Assembly: GCA_030272155.1 (NCBI GenBank)
Contig: CP126191.1
Coordinates: forward strand, 456,501-520,500
Direction of reading: 5' to 3'
Source: Tetradesmus obliquus
Lineage: Eukaryota > Chlorophyta > Chlorophyceae > Sphaeropleales > Scenedesmaceae
DNA: 64,000 nucleotides
The notes under the pieces are model-generated. The model was not told the DNA's origin, did not search any database, and saw nothing but the letters and a program-made list of their open reading frames with translations. Numbering within the stretch: position 1 is the first letter of the stretch; the number at the start of each line of letters is the position of its first letter. Of this stretch, positions 44,698 through 56,798 are shown piece by piece. The position numbers and the translations under genes are program-made.

Positions 44698-46494
44698 TTA
44701 TGGGCACACGGCACAAGCATAACGATCAACATCAAGGTGTGTCTCAGCCAGTGCAGGGCTTGAAGCCAGCCCACGGCACACGCCAAGCTTGCGCAACTGC
44801 TGCATCCCACGCAGCCACTGCAGGCCCAGCTCTGTCACACCAGTGTGCATCAGTTGCAGAGAGCTCAGGTGCTGCAGGTGGTGTGCAATCACGGGCAGCA
44901 CACTGTCTCCCAAACGAGGGTTGTAAGGAACCTCCAGCGCCCGCAACGCAGTCAGCTGCAACGCCAGCACATTCACGTCATAATCCACAAGCGAGCAGCC
45001 CACCAGCTTCAACTGCGTCAGCTGCGATAGCCCAGACAGCTGCATGGCTGCCTGCCGCCCAAACTCCACATGAGCCAGCTGCAAGCTCTGCAATTGCGAC
45101 AGCCCCGCTGCAGCTCGCACAATTTGCAGCGAATGCTCTGTGCTCGGAGCGCCATCGGGCACGAACATGCCGCTGCCGTGCAGCTCAAATGCTTCTAGCT
45201 GCTTCAGCTCCCCTAACACAGCTGCCAGGTCACTGCTGGACCATTGTACATATGTCTGCACGAAACGGTCTGGGCGATAGATGTTCAACTTAAGCGACCT
45301 CAACCCTGTCAGCCCTGCGATCAGGCGCAGGGACGGCAGCCTGAAGTCCCCTTCTGCGGTTGTCTCCAGCGACTGTAGCGGCAGGCAGCTCCAGCCCGCT
45401 GCTGCTTCCACAGCCACCAGCGACATATGGTAGCAGATATCTACGCGCTGCAGTGCCGTGAGCGTGGTGGCGAGCTGCCGCAAGCCTGCAGCTGGCATCG
45501 TGTCGCCCATTGCCAGCAGCTGCAAGCGCTGCAGGTGCAGCAGCGGCTCGGGCGATGGCACGCTGCTGCAGCGCAACTCCACAAGGCTAGCTGGCAGCAC
45601 ATCGCCAGGCAGCAGATCCTCCCCTACCCCCCTCACCAGCGACAGCTTTGTCAGCGCTGTCAGCTGCCCGAAAGTGAAGTTGCCTAGCGGCCGCTCCCAG
45701 TTCTCATCTGTTTCTCCATATTCATTCGACATGGCGATGATGTTCAGCTCCAGCAGCGCGGCAGGCAGGTGGTGCAGGACCTGCGGCATGCCGCGCGTGA
45801 TGCCGATGTCCAGAAACGTCAGCTGCTGCATGTGTGATAGCACTGGCACCAGCAGGTTAGTGTTGGTGTCCTCCACCATGCCATCCCCTTCCACCAGCAC
45901 CAGCCGCTGCAGCCTGGTGAAGTGCCGCAGGCTGCGCTGCACACACGCTGCTGCTTCCCAGTCGTCGGTCTGTTTGTGTGCTTCGTCATCTGCAATGACG
46001 AGGCTGGTCAGGCTGTGGCCCGGCAGACACAGCAGCAGCGGCGTGAGCAGCGGACCCCTGAAATGCTGCAGCTGCAGGGCTGAGGCGCTGCTGCTGCTGT
46101 GGGTAGCTGCTGCGCCAACTGCTAGTGTGTGTAATGATGCTGCGCCTTGTGGTGCTGCTGCCTGCTGCAGTGCTGCAGGGATGCCTGCTGCCTGCACTGC
46201 TGCAGCAGGCACAGCAATGTCCAGGGACTGCAGCAGGTGGGCGTTCCTGGGCAGCCACTGCCTGAATGACTGCCGAGCATCCAAGGCAGCCTTTCCTGCA
46301 GCACTGGTGCTGCTGTCGCTGTCACTGCTGTTGCTGATCTTGCACTGCATCTCTCCAGCAGCTGCCGCATGCAGGCATGCTGCCATGGCCTTGCTGACAC
46401 ATAGCAGCACGCAGGCTTGCTGCTGCTGCAGGAGCTGCGGCTGCTGCAGAAGCAGCACCCAGGCTGGGTGCAACTCTCCACTGTGGGCGCTCAT
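44698..46494 (-). CDS. Single-exon leucine-rich-repeat protein, possibly F-box-like
   Basis: 598 aa from the ATG at 46494; the frame stays open upstream to 46656 without an ATG. The first 50 residues (HPAWVLLLQQPQLL, VLLCVSKAMAACL) have the W-x2-LL and VSK spacing of the degenerate F-box-like starts common in algal LRR proteins, but I would not insist. The rest is a chain of irregular LRRs (LTSLVIADDE, LTKLSLVRGVG, LRSLKLNIYRP, LTQLKLVGCSLV, LSSLQLMHTGVTELGLQWL). If F-box, it would bring substrates to an SCF ubiquitin ligase; otherwise protein binding only. No transmembrane segment. No introns, unlike its neighbours. Confidence 0.78.
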   Translation of the reverse strand: MSAHSGELHPAWVLLLQQPQLLQQQQACVLLCVSKAMAACLHAAAAGEMQCKISNSSDSDSSTSAAGKAALDARQSFRQWLPRNAHLLQSLDIAVPAAAVQAAGIPAALQQAAAPQGAASLHTLAVGAAATHSSSSASALQLQHFRGPLLTPLLLCLPGHSLTSLVIADDEAHKQTDDWEAAACVQRSLRHFTRLQRLVLVEGDGMVEDTNTNLLVPVLSHMQQLTFLDIGITRGMPQVLHHLPAALLELNIIAMSNEYGETDENWERPLGNFTFGQLTALTKLSLVRGVGEDLLPGDVLPASLVELRCSSVPSPEPLLHLQRLQLLAMGDTMPAAGLRQLATTLTALQRVDICYHMSLVAVEAAAGWSCLPLQSLETTAEGDFRLPSLRLIAGLTGLRSLKLNIYRPDRFVQTYVQWSSSDLAAVLGELKQLEAFELHGSGMFVPDGAPSTEHSLQIVRAAAGLSQLQSLQLAHVEFGRQAAMQLSGLSQLTQLKLVGCSLVDYDVNVLALQLTALRALEVPYNPRLGDSVLPVIAHHLQHLSSLQLMHTGVTELGLQWLRGMQQLRKLGVCRGLASSPALAETHLDVDRYACAVCP

Positions 46495-47185
46495 TGGTGC
46501 TGGTCCAGCTGCAGTGCAAGATGAATGACATAAGAACAGCACAGGAGTGTCAGTTGTGGGTCTGTGGTTGACAGGGTGGGCAAAAGCAATCGCAAGAGCA
46601 GCATCACCAGCAAGTTGCTGCTTGTGCCGGGATTTTGCCGGCTCAAGCACAGCCACCTGCCGTCATTTGAAACAATAAATGCTTCAGAATGAAACAAGTC
46701 ACGAAGCACTTGCCTTGTGCGCTACAGGTGCCGAGCAGAGCCGTGGTGCCAAGCAGCCTACTGACTAATTTGCATGCTGCCGAGATATCTGCAGGCATCT
46801 CCATTCAAGCACAACTACGCTTCATTGGCACGTTCACGGTGAATGATCATTCAGCGCAGCACACTGCTCAAACTAGTCATAACCAGTGTGAGCAGTTTGA
46901 ACATGGGCTTCGCGCCTGATTATGTCCCTTGTGTGTACCTGCAGCAAAGTATGTGCATTTGATAGCTGCGTGTTTCGAACGTTTGATCCGTGGCAATATA
47001 CTGAACGAGCGTGTGGACAAACGACATACATCAGGGACCTTTCTGCTCAAGTTCTACTTGCCATCTGCACCTACGAGAGCCCTGCATCTGGTGCAAACTG
47101 CAACCAGAATCATTAAGAGTCTGTCTGTTGCTGAACAAACCGCTGCACAGACACACGTCATCGGAAGTCACACAGCAGCAACACC
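46495..47185. promoter_or_regulatory. Divergent spacer between the LRR gene and POLD2
   Basis: Both genes start outward from this 0.69-kb stretch, so it should contain two promoters. No motif stands out apart from AATAAA-like and TTGTGTG patches of uncertain meaning. Confidence 0.35.
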
Positions 47186-48535
47186 ATGGGCACCCTGGAC
47201 CTAGAGAGGCCCACGCCTAGCACAGGGTGCGCTGCAGCAGGCTGATTCGCATCCCTCAACGTCATACTGCAGGACATGTAGGACTATGAACTCGTGGCCA
47301 CTTGCACTTGCAGGCAGAAGTACGATGAGCTTCTCAGCATGCCAGGCGACATGATGTGTGCTGAGGCAGCAGCGATACCCCGCGCCACAAGCGAGTACAC
47401 CCCAAGAGTAAGCCTCAACATGCAGCTGTAACTTCACAACCTTTCCTATTCTCTGTTACGGGCATCAGAAGTAACAGCAGCACCACGTGTTGTCATGCTC
47501 AGCACACCAGCTGCACCACAACAGCACGCACCAACAAGCAGCTGCTGAAGCAATGCTTGGGCCAAGCCTGCACACAGTCATGAACACCAGGTCACTGCAG
47601 GTGCTTGCTTCTGCCGCAGTGACTTGGCAGGACACCAGCAGTAAGTGGCACGGCATCAGCTGATGTGAGCAACGCCCCCATGCTTATGATGCTTCAACAC
47701 CCTACGCCGCACACTGTAAACACTGTACCTTTACCGCACACAACATCATGCTGCTGCTGCTGCTGCTGCTGCAGGGCCAGGGCTTCCTGCTGGGCAAGCA
47801 GCGCAGCTTTGACCGGCAGTACGCGCAGCTGTACTTCAGCAGGCTGCTGAAGCTGCGGCAGGTGGTGCAGCAGCAGGTGCAGGCAGCCTGGCCGGGCACG
47901 CCAGGTGGGCTGGCGGGCTGCACCTCAGATAGGTGCTTTGCACATGCAACTGCAGCAATATTGCTTGCAGGAGCACTGCAGCGGGTTGATTCCAGCATGG
48001 TATGCACTGGTTCGTGCTGCGTCACAACAGCCATGGACAAGCTGCGCAGGGTGTCTGTGCCGCGCAACCCTTTGCAAACTTTCGCTGTTGCTTCATCGTC
48101 AAGAAGCTGCACACCAGCAGCTGCCACGCCTACATGCGCAAGCGCAGCATATATCGCCGCCAGCACGCTGCTGTGACCAGCACTCTTCTGTTCTTCTCTT
48201 GATCACCTGCGGTGCCACCCATCCCATGCAAATTATCCTTCAGTGGTCAAGATCCTGTCAGTGGGTGAGGACCAGGAGGTGGCTGTGATTGGCACGCTGT
48301 ACAAGGACATGAAGCTCAAGCCCAGCATCCTGGACGAGTACGCAAAGCAGCCGGGCTTCAAGCAGGCCCTGGGCGGCACAGGTGGGCAGGCATATGGCAG
48401 TCACACAAGCACATGGTGCTGGCTGACAGCACAGCGTGCATGTTGCCGGCAGACATGTGAATGGTGCGCGAGCTTGTGCATCGCTTCCTGTTGGTGCTTG
48501 TGAGTGCTGCTTGCCCGTGTACGCGCTCCAGACAC

Positions 48536-48578
<43 letters not shown>

Positions 48579-50752
48579 ATACTACGTGTTGTCCTGCAGG
48601 CTTCTGCAGCGATGACGACAGCCTGGTGCTGGAGGACGAGGGGGCACGCATGAGCATGCGCAGCGAGTGCGCAGAGCTGCAGCCAGACAGTGTGGTCACA
48701 GGTGGGTGGGGCGTGGGGCTGCATAATACGCCTGCCTGCTACACGGCGGGATGTGTGTGCAGCTGTACATGTGCACAACAAGTATGGGCACCTCGGGATT
48801 CACAGCAGGAACCTGCGCATGGCATATTGTGGCACCGTGCTTCGCCTGCAACACATCTTATGACCACCCGTACCTTGTTTGACGCATGGTATGTCGGCGG
48901 TCTGTTCTTCTGCCGGTGTGATTTCCTGCCGTGCGTCACAGGCGTGGTGCTGGCGGTGCGGGGCCGTGCCGAGCCGGGGGGCGACTTTGTGGTCAGTGGC
49001 GTGCTGTGGGCGGGGCTGCCCGAGCAGCCGCAGCGGCCGCTGCCGCAGGAGGACGCGTACGTGGCGCTGGTCAGCGGGCTGCAGCTGGCCAACAGCAAAG
49101 CAGACATGATGCAGGTGCGATGCTTGGACCTGCAGTGGTTGGGCTGTGTTTCAGTGGTGCAAGGTTTCAGTGGTGCATCGACGGGTGCTTGCTTAGCTTG
49201 ATGGACAATAACGGTGCGTAACGCATGTCGGTCGTACAGATTGCTACAGCACAGGTTGCTAGTGTGCTCAGCCTTGCGACCAATGTCTGCGCTCTGCGCC
49301 AACAGTAGCTCCTGTTGTTACTTGCTGCCGCAGGTGCAGCTGCTGGTGGACTTCCTCACAGGCAACCTGGGCGCAGCGCCGCAGCAGCAGCTGGCGGCAA
49401 AGGTGGTGCAGCTGGTCATTGCTGGCGGCAGCCTGGGCCAGCTGGAGGCGCTGGCAGCAGCCAACCCATACAGCAGGCAGCAGACAACAGACATGGAGCC
49501 AGTCAGGTCAGTGCCGTGCCGAGATGCTGGGACAGTAGGGGCTGCCTGCTTAGACAGAGCCAGTCGCAGTAGCTGGTGTGCTGGCTGCCAGCTGCTGCAG
49601 TTTTGTGGGCGCGCCTCAGCAGGTGTTTGCATTGTCCTCAGCGATGCTCTGAACCTGCCGAAGTATATATTCACCCACATAAACGGCACCACTGTGTGCT
49701 GCTCGGACCTAGTCAAGAGTGTCGCTCTTGACAACTGACAGGTTTTCGAACCAATTTCAACTGTGCCTCCTGCAGGGACATGGACCTGGTCATGACTGAG
49801 CTGGCAGCAGCACTGCCAGTGGACATCATGCCAGGCCCGGATGACCCCGCCAACGTGTCGCTGCCGCAGCAGCCGCTGCACCAGTGCCTCTTCCCCGGCG
49901 CCGCGCCCTATAGCAGCTTCCGGCGCGTTACGAATCCGCATGCATTCGAGCTGGGCGGCTGCCTGCTGCTGGGCACGGCGGGGCAGAACATCGACGACAT
50001 GGCAAAGTACACGCGCGGCAGGAGCAGGTGAGCAGAAGCAGCTGCTGCTGCGTTTACAACCTCCAAGCAGCTGCGTCAGTTGGTGCCGCTTGTGGGTGGA
50101 TATGCTTTGTTATAACACTGTGTGTCATCTCCTTGTCCTGCAGGCTGGACCTGCTGGCCTGCTGCCTGCAGTGGCGCCACCTGTGCCCCACCGCGCCAGA
50201 CACGCTCACCTGCTTCCCCTTTGGCGCAGACGACCCCTTCGTGCTGCAGCAGTGCCCGCACGTCATGTTCGCCGCCAACCAGCCAGAGTTTGACACGCGG
50301 CTGCTGGAAGGTGCGGAAAAATGTCCAGTGTATGGTGTGGGCTGGTGCAGCCCTGTGTGTTGCTGCTAGCGCTGCTGCTTGGCCATGTGCAAGATGTGAC
50401 TGAAGTGAGCATGTGCGACAGGCCTGCATGGCATAATCAACAGCAGCCCTGCGTATGTGGCTTCATGTTTTTACCCGAACCTAACGCTAACGCTGCCTGT
50501 CGAACTCAGCAGTACATTGGTGGAGTATTGTCCTCCGCACGCATCAACAAACTTCTCAGTTGCTGAATATTTACCATCCCTTTCTGCAATGTCGGCGTTG
50601 CGCTCCTTTTCTGCTGTGCAGGCCCTGGCGGCGCGTCTGTGCGGTTGGTGTGTGTGCCCAGCTTCATCAAGACAGGCACGCTGGTGCTGGTCAACCTGCG
50701 CACGCTGCAGTGCCAGCCGCTGACCTTCCAGTCAAACTACACCAGCAGCTGA
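47186..50752 (+). CDS. POLD2: DNA polymerase delta subunit 2 (B-subunit)
   Basis: Exons 47186-47226, 47314-47407, 47775-47904, 48244-48381, 48600-48701, 48942-49114, 49334-49506, 49776-50027, 50144-50310 and 50622-50752 give 466 aa, the usual size for the family. Matches to POLD2 run end to end: RSFDRQYAQLYFSRL, VAVIGTLYKDMKLKPSIL, DDSLVLEDE, the OB-fold region GVVLAVRGRAEPGGDF, the calcineurin-like domain with ALPVDIMPGPDDPANVSLPQ and QPLHQCLFP, LLLGTAGQNIDDM, HLCPTAPDTLTCFPF and CPHVMFAANQPEF. B-subunits keep the phosphoesterase fold but lack its activity; they tether the catalytic subunit and POLD3 in lagging-strand replication. The short first exon is inferred from phase and start context. 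Intron 2 ends in a CTG run. Confidence 0.95.
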
Positions 50753-50858
50753 AGCTAGAGGAGCAGCAGCTCTGCCACGGCAGTAGGAAGCAGTTGACTT
50801 TCGGCAGGGATGAGTTCAGCAGGCCAGTATATACCTTCTAAGGGTCCGACCCTGCTTA

Positions 50859-51089
50859 AGGCTCGTTTCTGCAGCGTTGTGGAAGCGTTGTGGAATTTTA
50901 CAGCGTTGTGGAACTCCAACCAGGGGGAGGGCATGAGGGAGGATTGTGGAGACTGACAAGGACCAAATAACTAGCGCTTCCGCAACGCTCCACAACGATG
51001 GCAGAAATGCAATCGTTGTGGAAGATCCACAACGCACCGTTGAGGAAAAGTTCCACAACGCTCCCTCGTTGTGCTGCAGAAACGTGCCT
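50859..51089. mobile_element. 231-bp MITE, Tourist/PIF-Harbinger-like
   Basis: The ends AGGCTCGTTTCTGCAGC and, inverted, AGGCACGTTTCTGCAGC differ at one base. They are flanked by TTA at 50856-50858 and 51090-51092, the target duplication of PIF/Harbinger elements. The interior is nearly palindromic, with repeated GTTGTGGAA and its complement. It encodes nothing and sits 107 bp after the POLD2 stop, so it probably lies in that gene's 3' UTR. Confidence 0.8.
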
Positions 51090-51092
51090 TTA

Positions 51093-51564
51093 GCCTGGGC
51101 ACCGGTGTTGCCAGTTTGGGCTGCATGGATGCTTGGCTTGCTTGAAGGTACAGCTGGGTTGGGTGAGTTGCACAAAGAGCTGGCGGTGTATCTTGCGTCA
51201 TCAGGCTATCTTTTTTGAGGAGCGCAGTCTGGAACGCTGGTCCAAGCTTTGTTTGGCACACATATTTGAGCCACTGTTGCGTTGTTTCCCGCTGTACCTG
51301 GTTGGTGATACTTGGTAACATGCTCACGAGTGAACTGCTGGTTCTGCTCCCTCCCTTTTCAACAGTGAGTGCCGGCGGCAGTCCCATCATCGCAGCGTTT
51401 GAACAGTGACACACTAGTCACTCGGTACTGTGAACATCGTCAGGGTGATAGAAGCATCCGTGTCTCCTCAAAACGCTTAATTCGCCTTCACCTTGCTTTC
51501 GGAAGCTTTTACAGTCACTGAATCCTTCACTGGCAGCAGGGTAGTACTGGAGACGGCTGCAGGC
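51093..51564. promoter_or_regulatory. Spacer and promoter side of TRMT2A
   Basis: Between the MITE and the TRMT2A start. No additional exon or clear motif is seen. Confidence 0.35.
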
Positions 51565-54500
51565 ATGGCGAGTGCGACTGAAGACGCAGACGCCATCAGG
51601 CTCAGGTATTATAGCTTTCTGCTACACCTTACGGCTACCTACCATGCTGATGTGTGCAACTGGTAGCTAGCTACACGAGCAGCACTGTTGCTGCTTCCTG
51701 TCCTGCTGCTGCTGCTGCCACTGTCACAGCTGTTACCAGCACCAGCTGTTGCTAGCTACTGCCCCAGCATGTCTTATACGTCATATAGTTACCCCAGCTT
51801 TGTCTGTCAGTGCCTTGTGCAGCACCAGTGCTGTGGCCATGGGCTCAACTGCACTGCCTGCTCTTTGCATTGCTGTGCACTCATCAGCTCACATCCGCAC
51901 ATGCGTAGTTCACAGCCTGCTCTTTCATCAGCAGTCCGCATCACCACATCACTTGTCTACTGTGACTGCAGGAAAGAGCTTGAGCACCTGCGTCAGAGGC
52001 TCTCCTCGTGCAAGACGGTGCACGACCTGTTCCTGCTGACTGAGAAGGCCGCATATGTTGCAAAGACAGCAGCAGCAGCGTGCCGCAAGAGGGCAGCAGA
52101 CAAGGAGCCGGTGAGCAAAGCCCTGATGCTGGCTGCAGTAGTTGTACACGGTCGTTAAACACACTGCTTGTAAGTGCTGCTGGCAGGAGCATGTGTACAA
52201 GCATTCCTATCTCTGTTTGGGTTCTCTGGTGGCAGCTGGGACTCATCTCTGCGCAACATGCAGTCCAGCGTGTGCACGGATTCATCAAAGCATGCATGCC
52301 CGTCAGCACCTGACCTTTCGCTGCCGCCGCTGCCATCCACCCAGGCACCTGCAGCAGCAGGCGAGGGCGAGGACGCAGACGGCGCAGCAAACGCAGCAGC
52401 AGATGCAGCAGTGCGATCCGGGCAGCTGCCAAAAGAAGATGACGGCGTCAGCTGCCTGCTGCTGCGGCTGCCCAAGGGCTGGGGCCCTCCCCGCCTGCAG
52501 GCCTTCATTGAGCGCTTTGGGGCAAAGCCGGCTAGCGTGAGCAAGAACGCAGGTGAGGATTGGCATGCTGCTGTGCTGTGCTGTGCAATGCTGTCTGGAA
52601 GGCTTTTTGACAGAAGGACCATACTCGTATGGGTGTGATCGCTCCTGAGAGTCAGCAGGATGGTGCTTTGGCAACGCGTAACACAGTGGCTTACATGTGC
52701 AATGTAATTAGTTGATGTCTGTAGTACGTGCTTGTCGGCACAGAAACACAATCACATTGCAAGGCTTGTAGTTGTGCTGGTACACAACAACTGCAGCACC
52801 TTGCTCACCGAATCAATGCGGCGCCCCTGCTGCTCCATGCTATCAGGCGAAGCAAGCGGCCGGGTCAAGTTTGAAATTTCCGCTTGTACTTGTGCATCTA
52901 CAACCATGCGTGCACTTTCCTCACTTGACTGACATGATGCCCCTCCTGCTGCGCTGTGTCTCCAGGTGAAGCCAGTGGCCTGGTCAAGTTTGAAAGCGCC
53001 GAGCACCGCAGCCTCTTCTACTCTGAGTTCATCAAGGCAGAGCAGGGCGGCAGCTCCACCGGCTCCTCAGGCCAGTTCACAGTGAAGTTCCCGGGCGGCG
53101 GAGCTCCCGGTGTGAAGTCCGGCGTGAAGCGGCCGGCCGGTGACGCCGCAGCTGCTGGTGACGCTGGTGACAATGACAATGGCGGGGCGTGCAAGCGCAA
53201 GGCGAAGCAGCTGAAGAGTGACATTAGGGAGGTGGTGTGCCCGTGGTGGGAGCGGCCGTATGCAGATCAGCTGCAGGATAAGATGGCTGCTGTGAACGGC
53301 ACACTGCGCGCACTGGCAGAGAAGGTGCGCCGCGCGCGGTATAACATGACACAGCTACAGGAGCAATACTAGTTTGGCAGTATCAGTTTGACAGCGCATG
53401 GCGCTGGTGGTATTGTTATATCTGCAAAACTGAGTAACAGTGTCATCGGGTGCATCAGCCGACCCTCGCATGCTGCTGGTGCTGCTGCCGCTGCTAGGCG
53501 CTGGCGCAGGTGGCGTACAGCTACGGCCGTGAGGAGAAGCCTGGCTGCAGTATTTATGCACACATGATTCAAACTGCTGCTGCTGCTCCTGCTGCTGCTG
53601 CTGCCGTTGGCACTGCTGTTGCAGGTGGCGTACAGCTACGGCCGCGAGGAGAAGCCGACTGGCTGCAACCTTGTATCTTGCACACATGATTCAAACTGCT
53701 GCTGCTTCTGCGCCTGCAGGTGGCATGCAGCTACGGGCGCGAGGAGAAGCCTGCATGGCTGCAACCTTATATCTTGCACACATGATTCAAACTGCTGCTG
53801 CTTCTGCACCTGCAGGTGGCGTACAGCTACGGCCGTGAGGAGAAGCCCGTCTGGCTGCAGGCTGCGCTGCACCGCCCCGGCAAGCAGGCGCTGCCGCTGG
53901 CAGGCATCCTGCGCAGCCCCCAGCTGGATGGCTACAGGAACAAGGCTGAGTTCACGATTGGGCTGGATGGCCAGGAGCAGCCGACGGCTGGCTTCCTGCT
54001 GGGCAACTACGTTGTGAGCTGAGTGGGAAGTTTGTGGTGTATGCATGGGCGTTTCATGGTGAAGAAAGTCTGTCAGCAATGTGTGTTGTGGGCTGGATGG
54101 CCAGGAGCAGCCCACTGCTGGCTTCCCGCTGGGCAACTGGGCAACTGGGCAACATGGTGAGCTGATGAGCCGAGTGGTGAGCTGGTGAGCTGAGTGGGAA
54201 CTTGATGATGAGCAGATGAGAACTTCATGGTGAAGAACTTCATGGCATGTCGGCCATGTTGCGTTGGAGGATCTTTGGAGTTGTGTGTGCAATACGCTGG
54301 ACGTTGAGCTTACTCGTACAGGACGTGGCAGTTTGGCAGTGTGTTTGCTTGATGAAACCGCCATTTTCACACACGCTGATGTTGCTTGTTCCGTCTTCTG
54401 TTCTCTCCTGCAGGACGGCGTCACGCAGGTGGCAGACCCCAGCGGCTGCCGCCACATCAGCCCCGCAGCGCTGGCCTACGCAGCAGCCATGACAAGCTTC

Positions 54501-56763
54501 CTGCGCAGCAGCGACAACCAGCTGCCGGTGTGGGACAAGCGCTTTGGCAGGTGGGGATGTTGTATATTGGCTGTTGTCATCAACACTTTATGAGGATCTA
54601 AGGACATTATGGCACGATGATAGGCGTTTGCACCTGGCAGAAGCACTCACGTTTTGGTGCTGCACGGCTGCACCTGCGCCGTGCTGCATGGTTTTAAGGC
54701 AGGTACCGGTACATAGCTTGCTCAGTCCATGGCTGCTTGTACTGAGTTCACTGCGCCTGTCCACACTGCCGCCCTGCAGGGGCTTTTGGAGGCTCAATGG
54801 CGACAGAAAGCCCGCTCATCCAGTTGCTGCATTTGATGATTGTGCACCACCTTCACTGTGCCACCCTGCAGGGGCTTCTGGAGGCTCATCACTGTGCGTG
54901 AGGGCCGCTCCAGCAGCTTCCTGCCGCTGCCAGCAGCAGCAGCAGCAGCAGCAGGCGAGCAGCAGCAGCAGCAGGTGCTGGACCCCGTGCCGGCGCTGGC
55001 TGATCTGCCTGTGGGCCGCTGGCTGGTCAAGAGCCCTGAGCTTGCTGGTGATGAGGCAGACAGCGGGGAGGGCGTGGCCATCATACAGGTATGTTAACCT
55101 GGTTAATGACACAAATGTGACAGGCTGTTGAGGAATGTTATTCACATGCTTTGTCATGTGCATCTCGGGGCAGTGAGGGTGTAGTGCTGGCAGGAGCCGT
55201 ATGTTACTGTCATAGTCCTTATCCGGCTGCTGGTTGCTGCTGGCCTGTGCTGTGTGTTCCTGCAGGTCAGCGAGCTGGAGCCGGCAAATGTGTGGCCCTA
55301 CCAGGAGCAGGTGGCTTTTTTTGCCATCCAGCCTGCTGCTGCTGAAGATGTTAACGTTTGCACACCTGTGATGTGTGTGTGTCCGCGCAGGTCAGCAAGC
55401 AGGAGCCACCAGCGTCGCTGCCCTCCCATGCCGTTTGTCTTCAAGAACATCCTCACCTTGCTGCTGGTTGCTGCTGGCCTGTTCTGTGTGTTGCCCTGCA
55501 GGTCAGCGAGCAGGAGCCCCCAGCGCCGCTGCCCTCAGATGCCATCGTGATGGTTCAGGTGGACCCTACAGCAGCACCATCCGGCGCAGAGCAGATCGCG
55601 CAGCAGCTGCAGGCCCTAGCAGCAGTGCTGAAGGCTGCTGCTGCTGAGAAGGGGCTGCCGCTGACAGCTCTGCTGGTGCAGTACCACTCTGGCGTTGCCA
55701 ATGCAGCTCCACAAGGCACGCCCCTGACATATTTTCCTGGAGAGGAGCAGCAGCAGCAGGATGGTGACGGTGCTGGGCAGGTCGGGGTGTTCAGTGACGT
55801 GCTGTGCGAGGTGAAGTTCAGGGTGTCACCCAACGCCTTCTTCCAGGTGAGAACTTCGCACTGCAAACTTTGCTTTGAGAAGAGGCAGCAGTGATGGTGC
55901 CTTTGTCCATCCATGTAACAGCTGAAATGCTTTGCATTTGTTGGCAGTGCAGGCGAAAGTGCGTTAGTGATGCTGCTGACACTCGCAGCATCATGCTCTG
56001 CGTATTGGTGCACCTGCCTTGCTTCATCAACTACGATGTGTACTAAGCACACACCAGCTACATGTCGTCCACCACTGCTCCGCCACAATCAGCGCTCTCA
56101 CGGCGTCATTGTTCTCCTTCATCCGCGTCACCCGTGCCTGCCTCCTGCTGCCTGTCCTGCCTGTCCTGCCTGCCTCCTGCTGCCTGTTCACGTGTGCGTC
56201 TCAAGATCAACAACGGCGGCACCTGCCTGCTGTACAACACAGTGGGCCGCATGGCGGGCGTGGGGCCCACCACACTGCTGCTGGACGTGTGCTGCGGCAC
56301 AGGCACCATCGGCATCACACTGGCCAAGCAGGTGCGGCGCTGTGGTGCTGTGTGCCCTGTGCTCAGCCAATGTGTATTGCAAGCAGGAAGCATTTGTGCA
56401 CAGGCACCATCGGCATCACCCTGGCCAAGCAGGTGAGCACTCCGCAGTTTTGAATCAACAGCGGGTGCGGCGCTGGCGCTGTTTCCTGCTGTGCTGCCAG
56501 TCCGGTCAGATGCTGCTGAAAGCGAGTTCAAAATGCGTGCGCACCGCCGGCATCATCCTGGCCAAGCAGGTGCAGCGCTGGCGCTGTGCGTGCTGTGCTC
56601 AGGCAGTTTCATCGCCAGCAGTAAGCATCTGTGCTGCGTGATGGCTGTTGGGGCCAACTGCACGTGTGTTGGATTGTCAAAACTCAACAGCCACTGCTTG
56701 TCACTTTGCTACAGCTTTGGGTTTGCTGCTCGACCAACATGACTGTCACTTGATGCCGGCACC

Positions 56764-56798
<35 letters not shown>

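Noticed and set aside
45458-46528. 356-codon plus-strand ORF
   Set aside because: Opposite the LRR protein, whose minus frame shows regular leucine spacing; the plus frame is Cys/Ser-rich noise.
55258-55312. Separate TRMT2A exon (VSELEPANVWPYQEQ)
   Set aside because: It is in phase and flanked by splice sites, but it starts as a copy of exon 8 and interrupts an alignable region; kept as a possible optional exon only.
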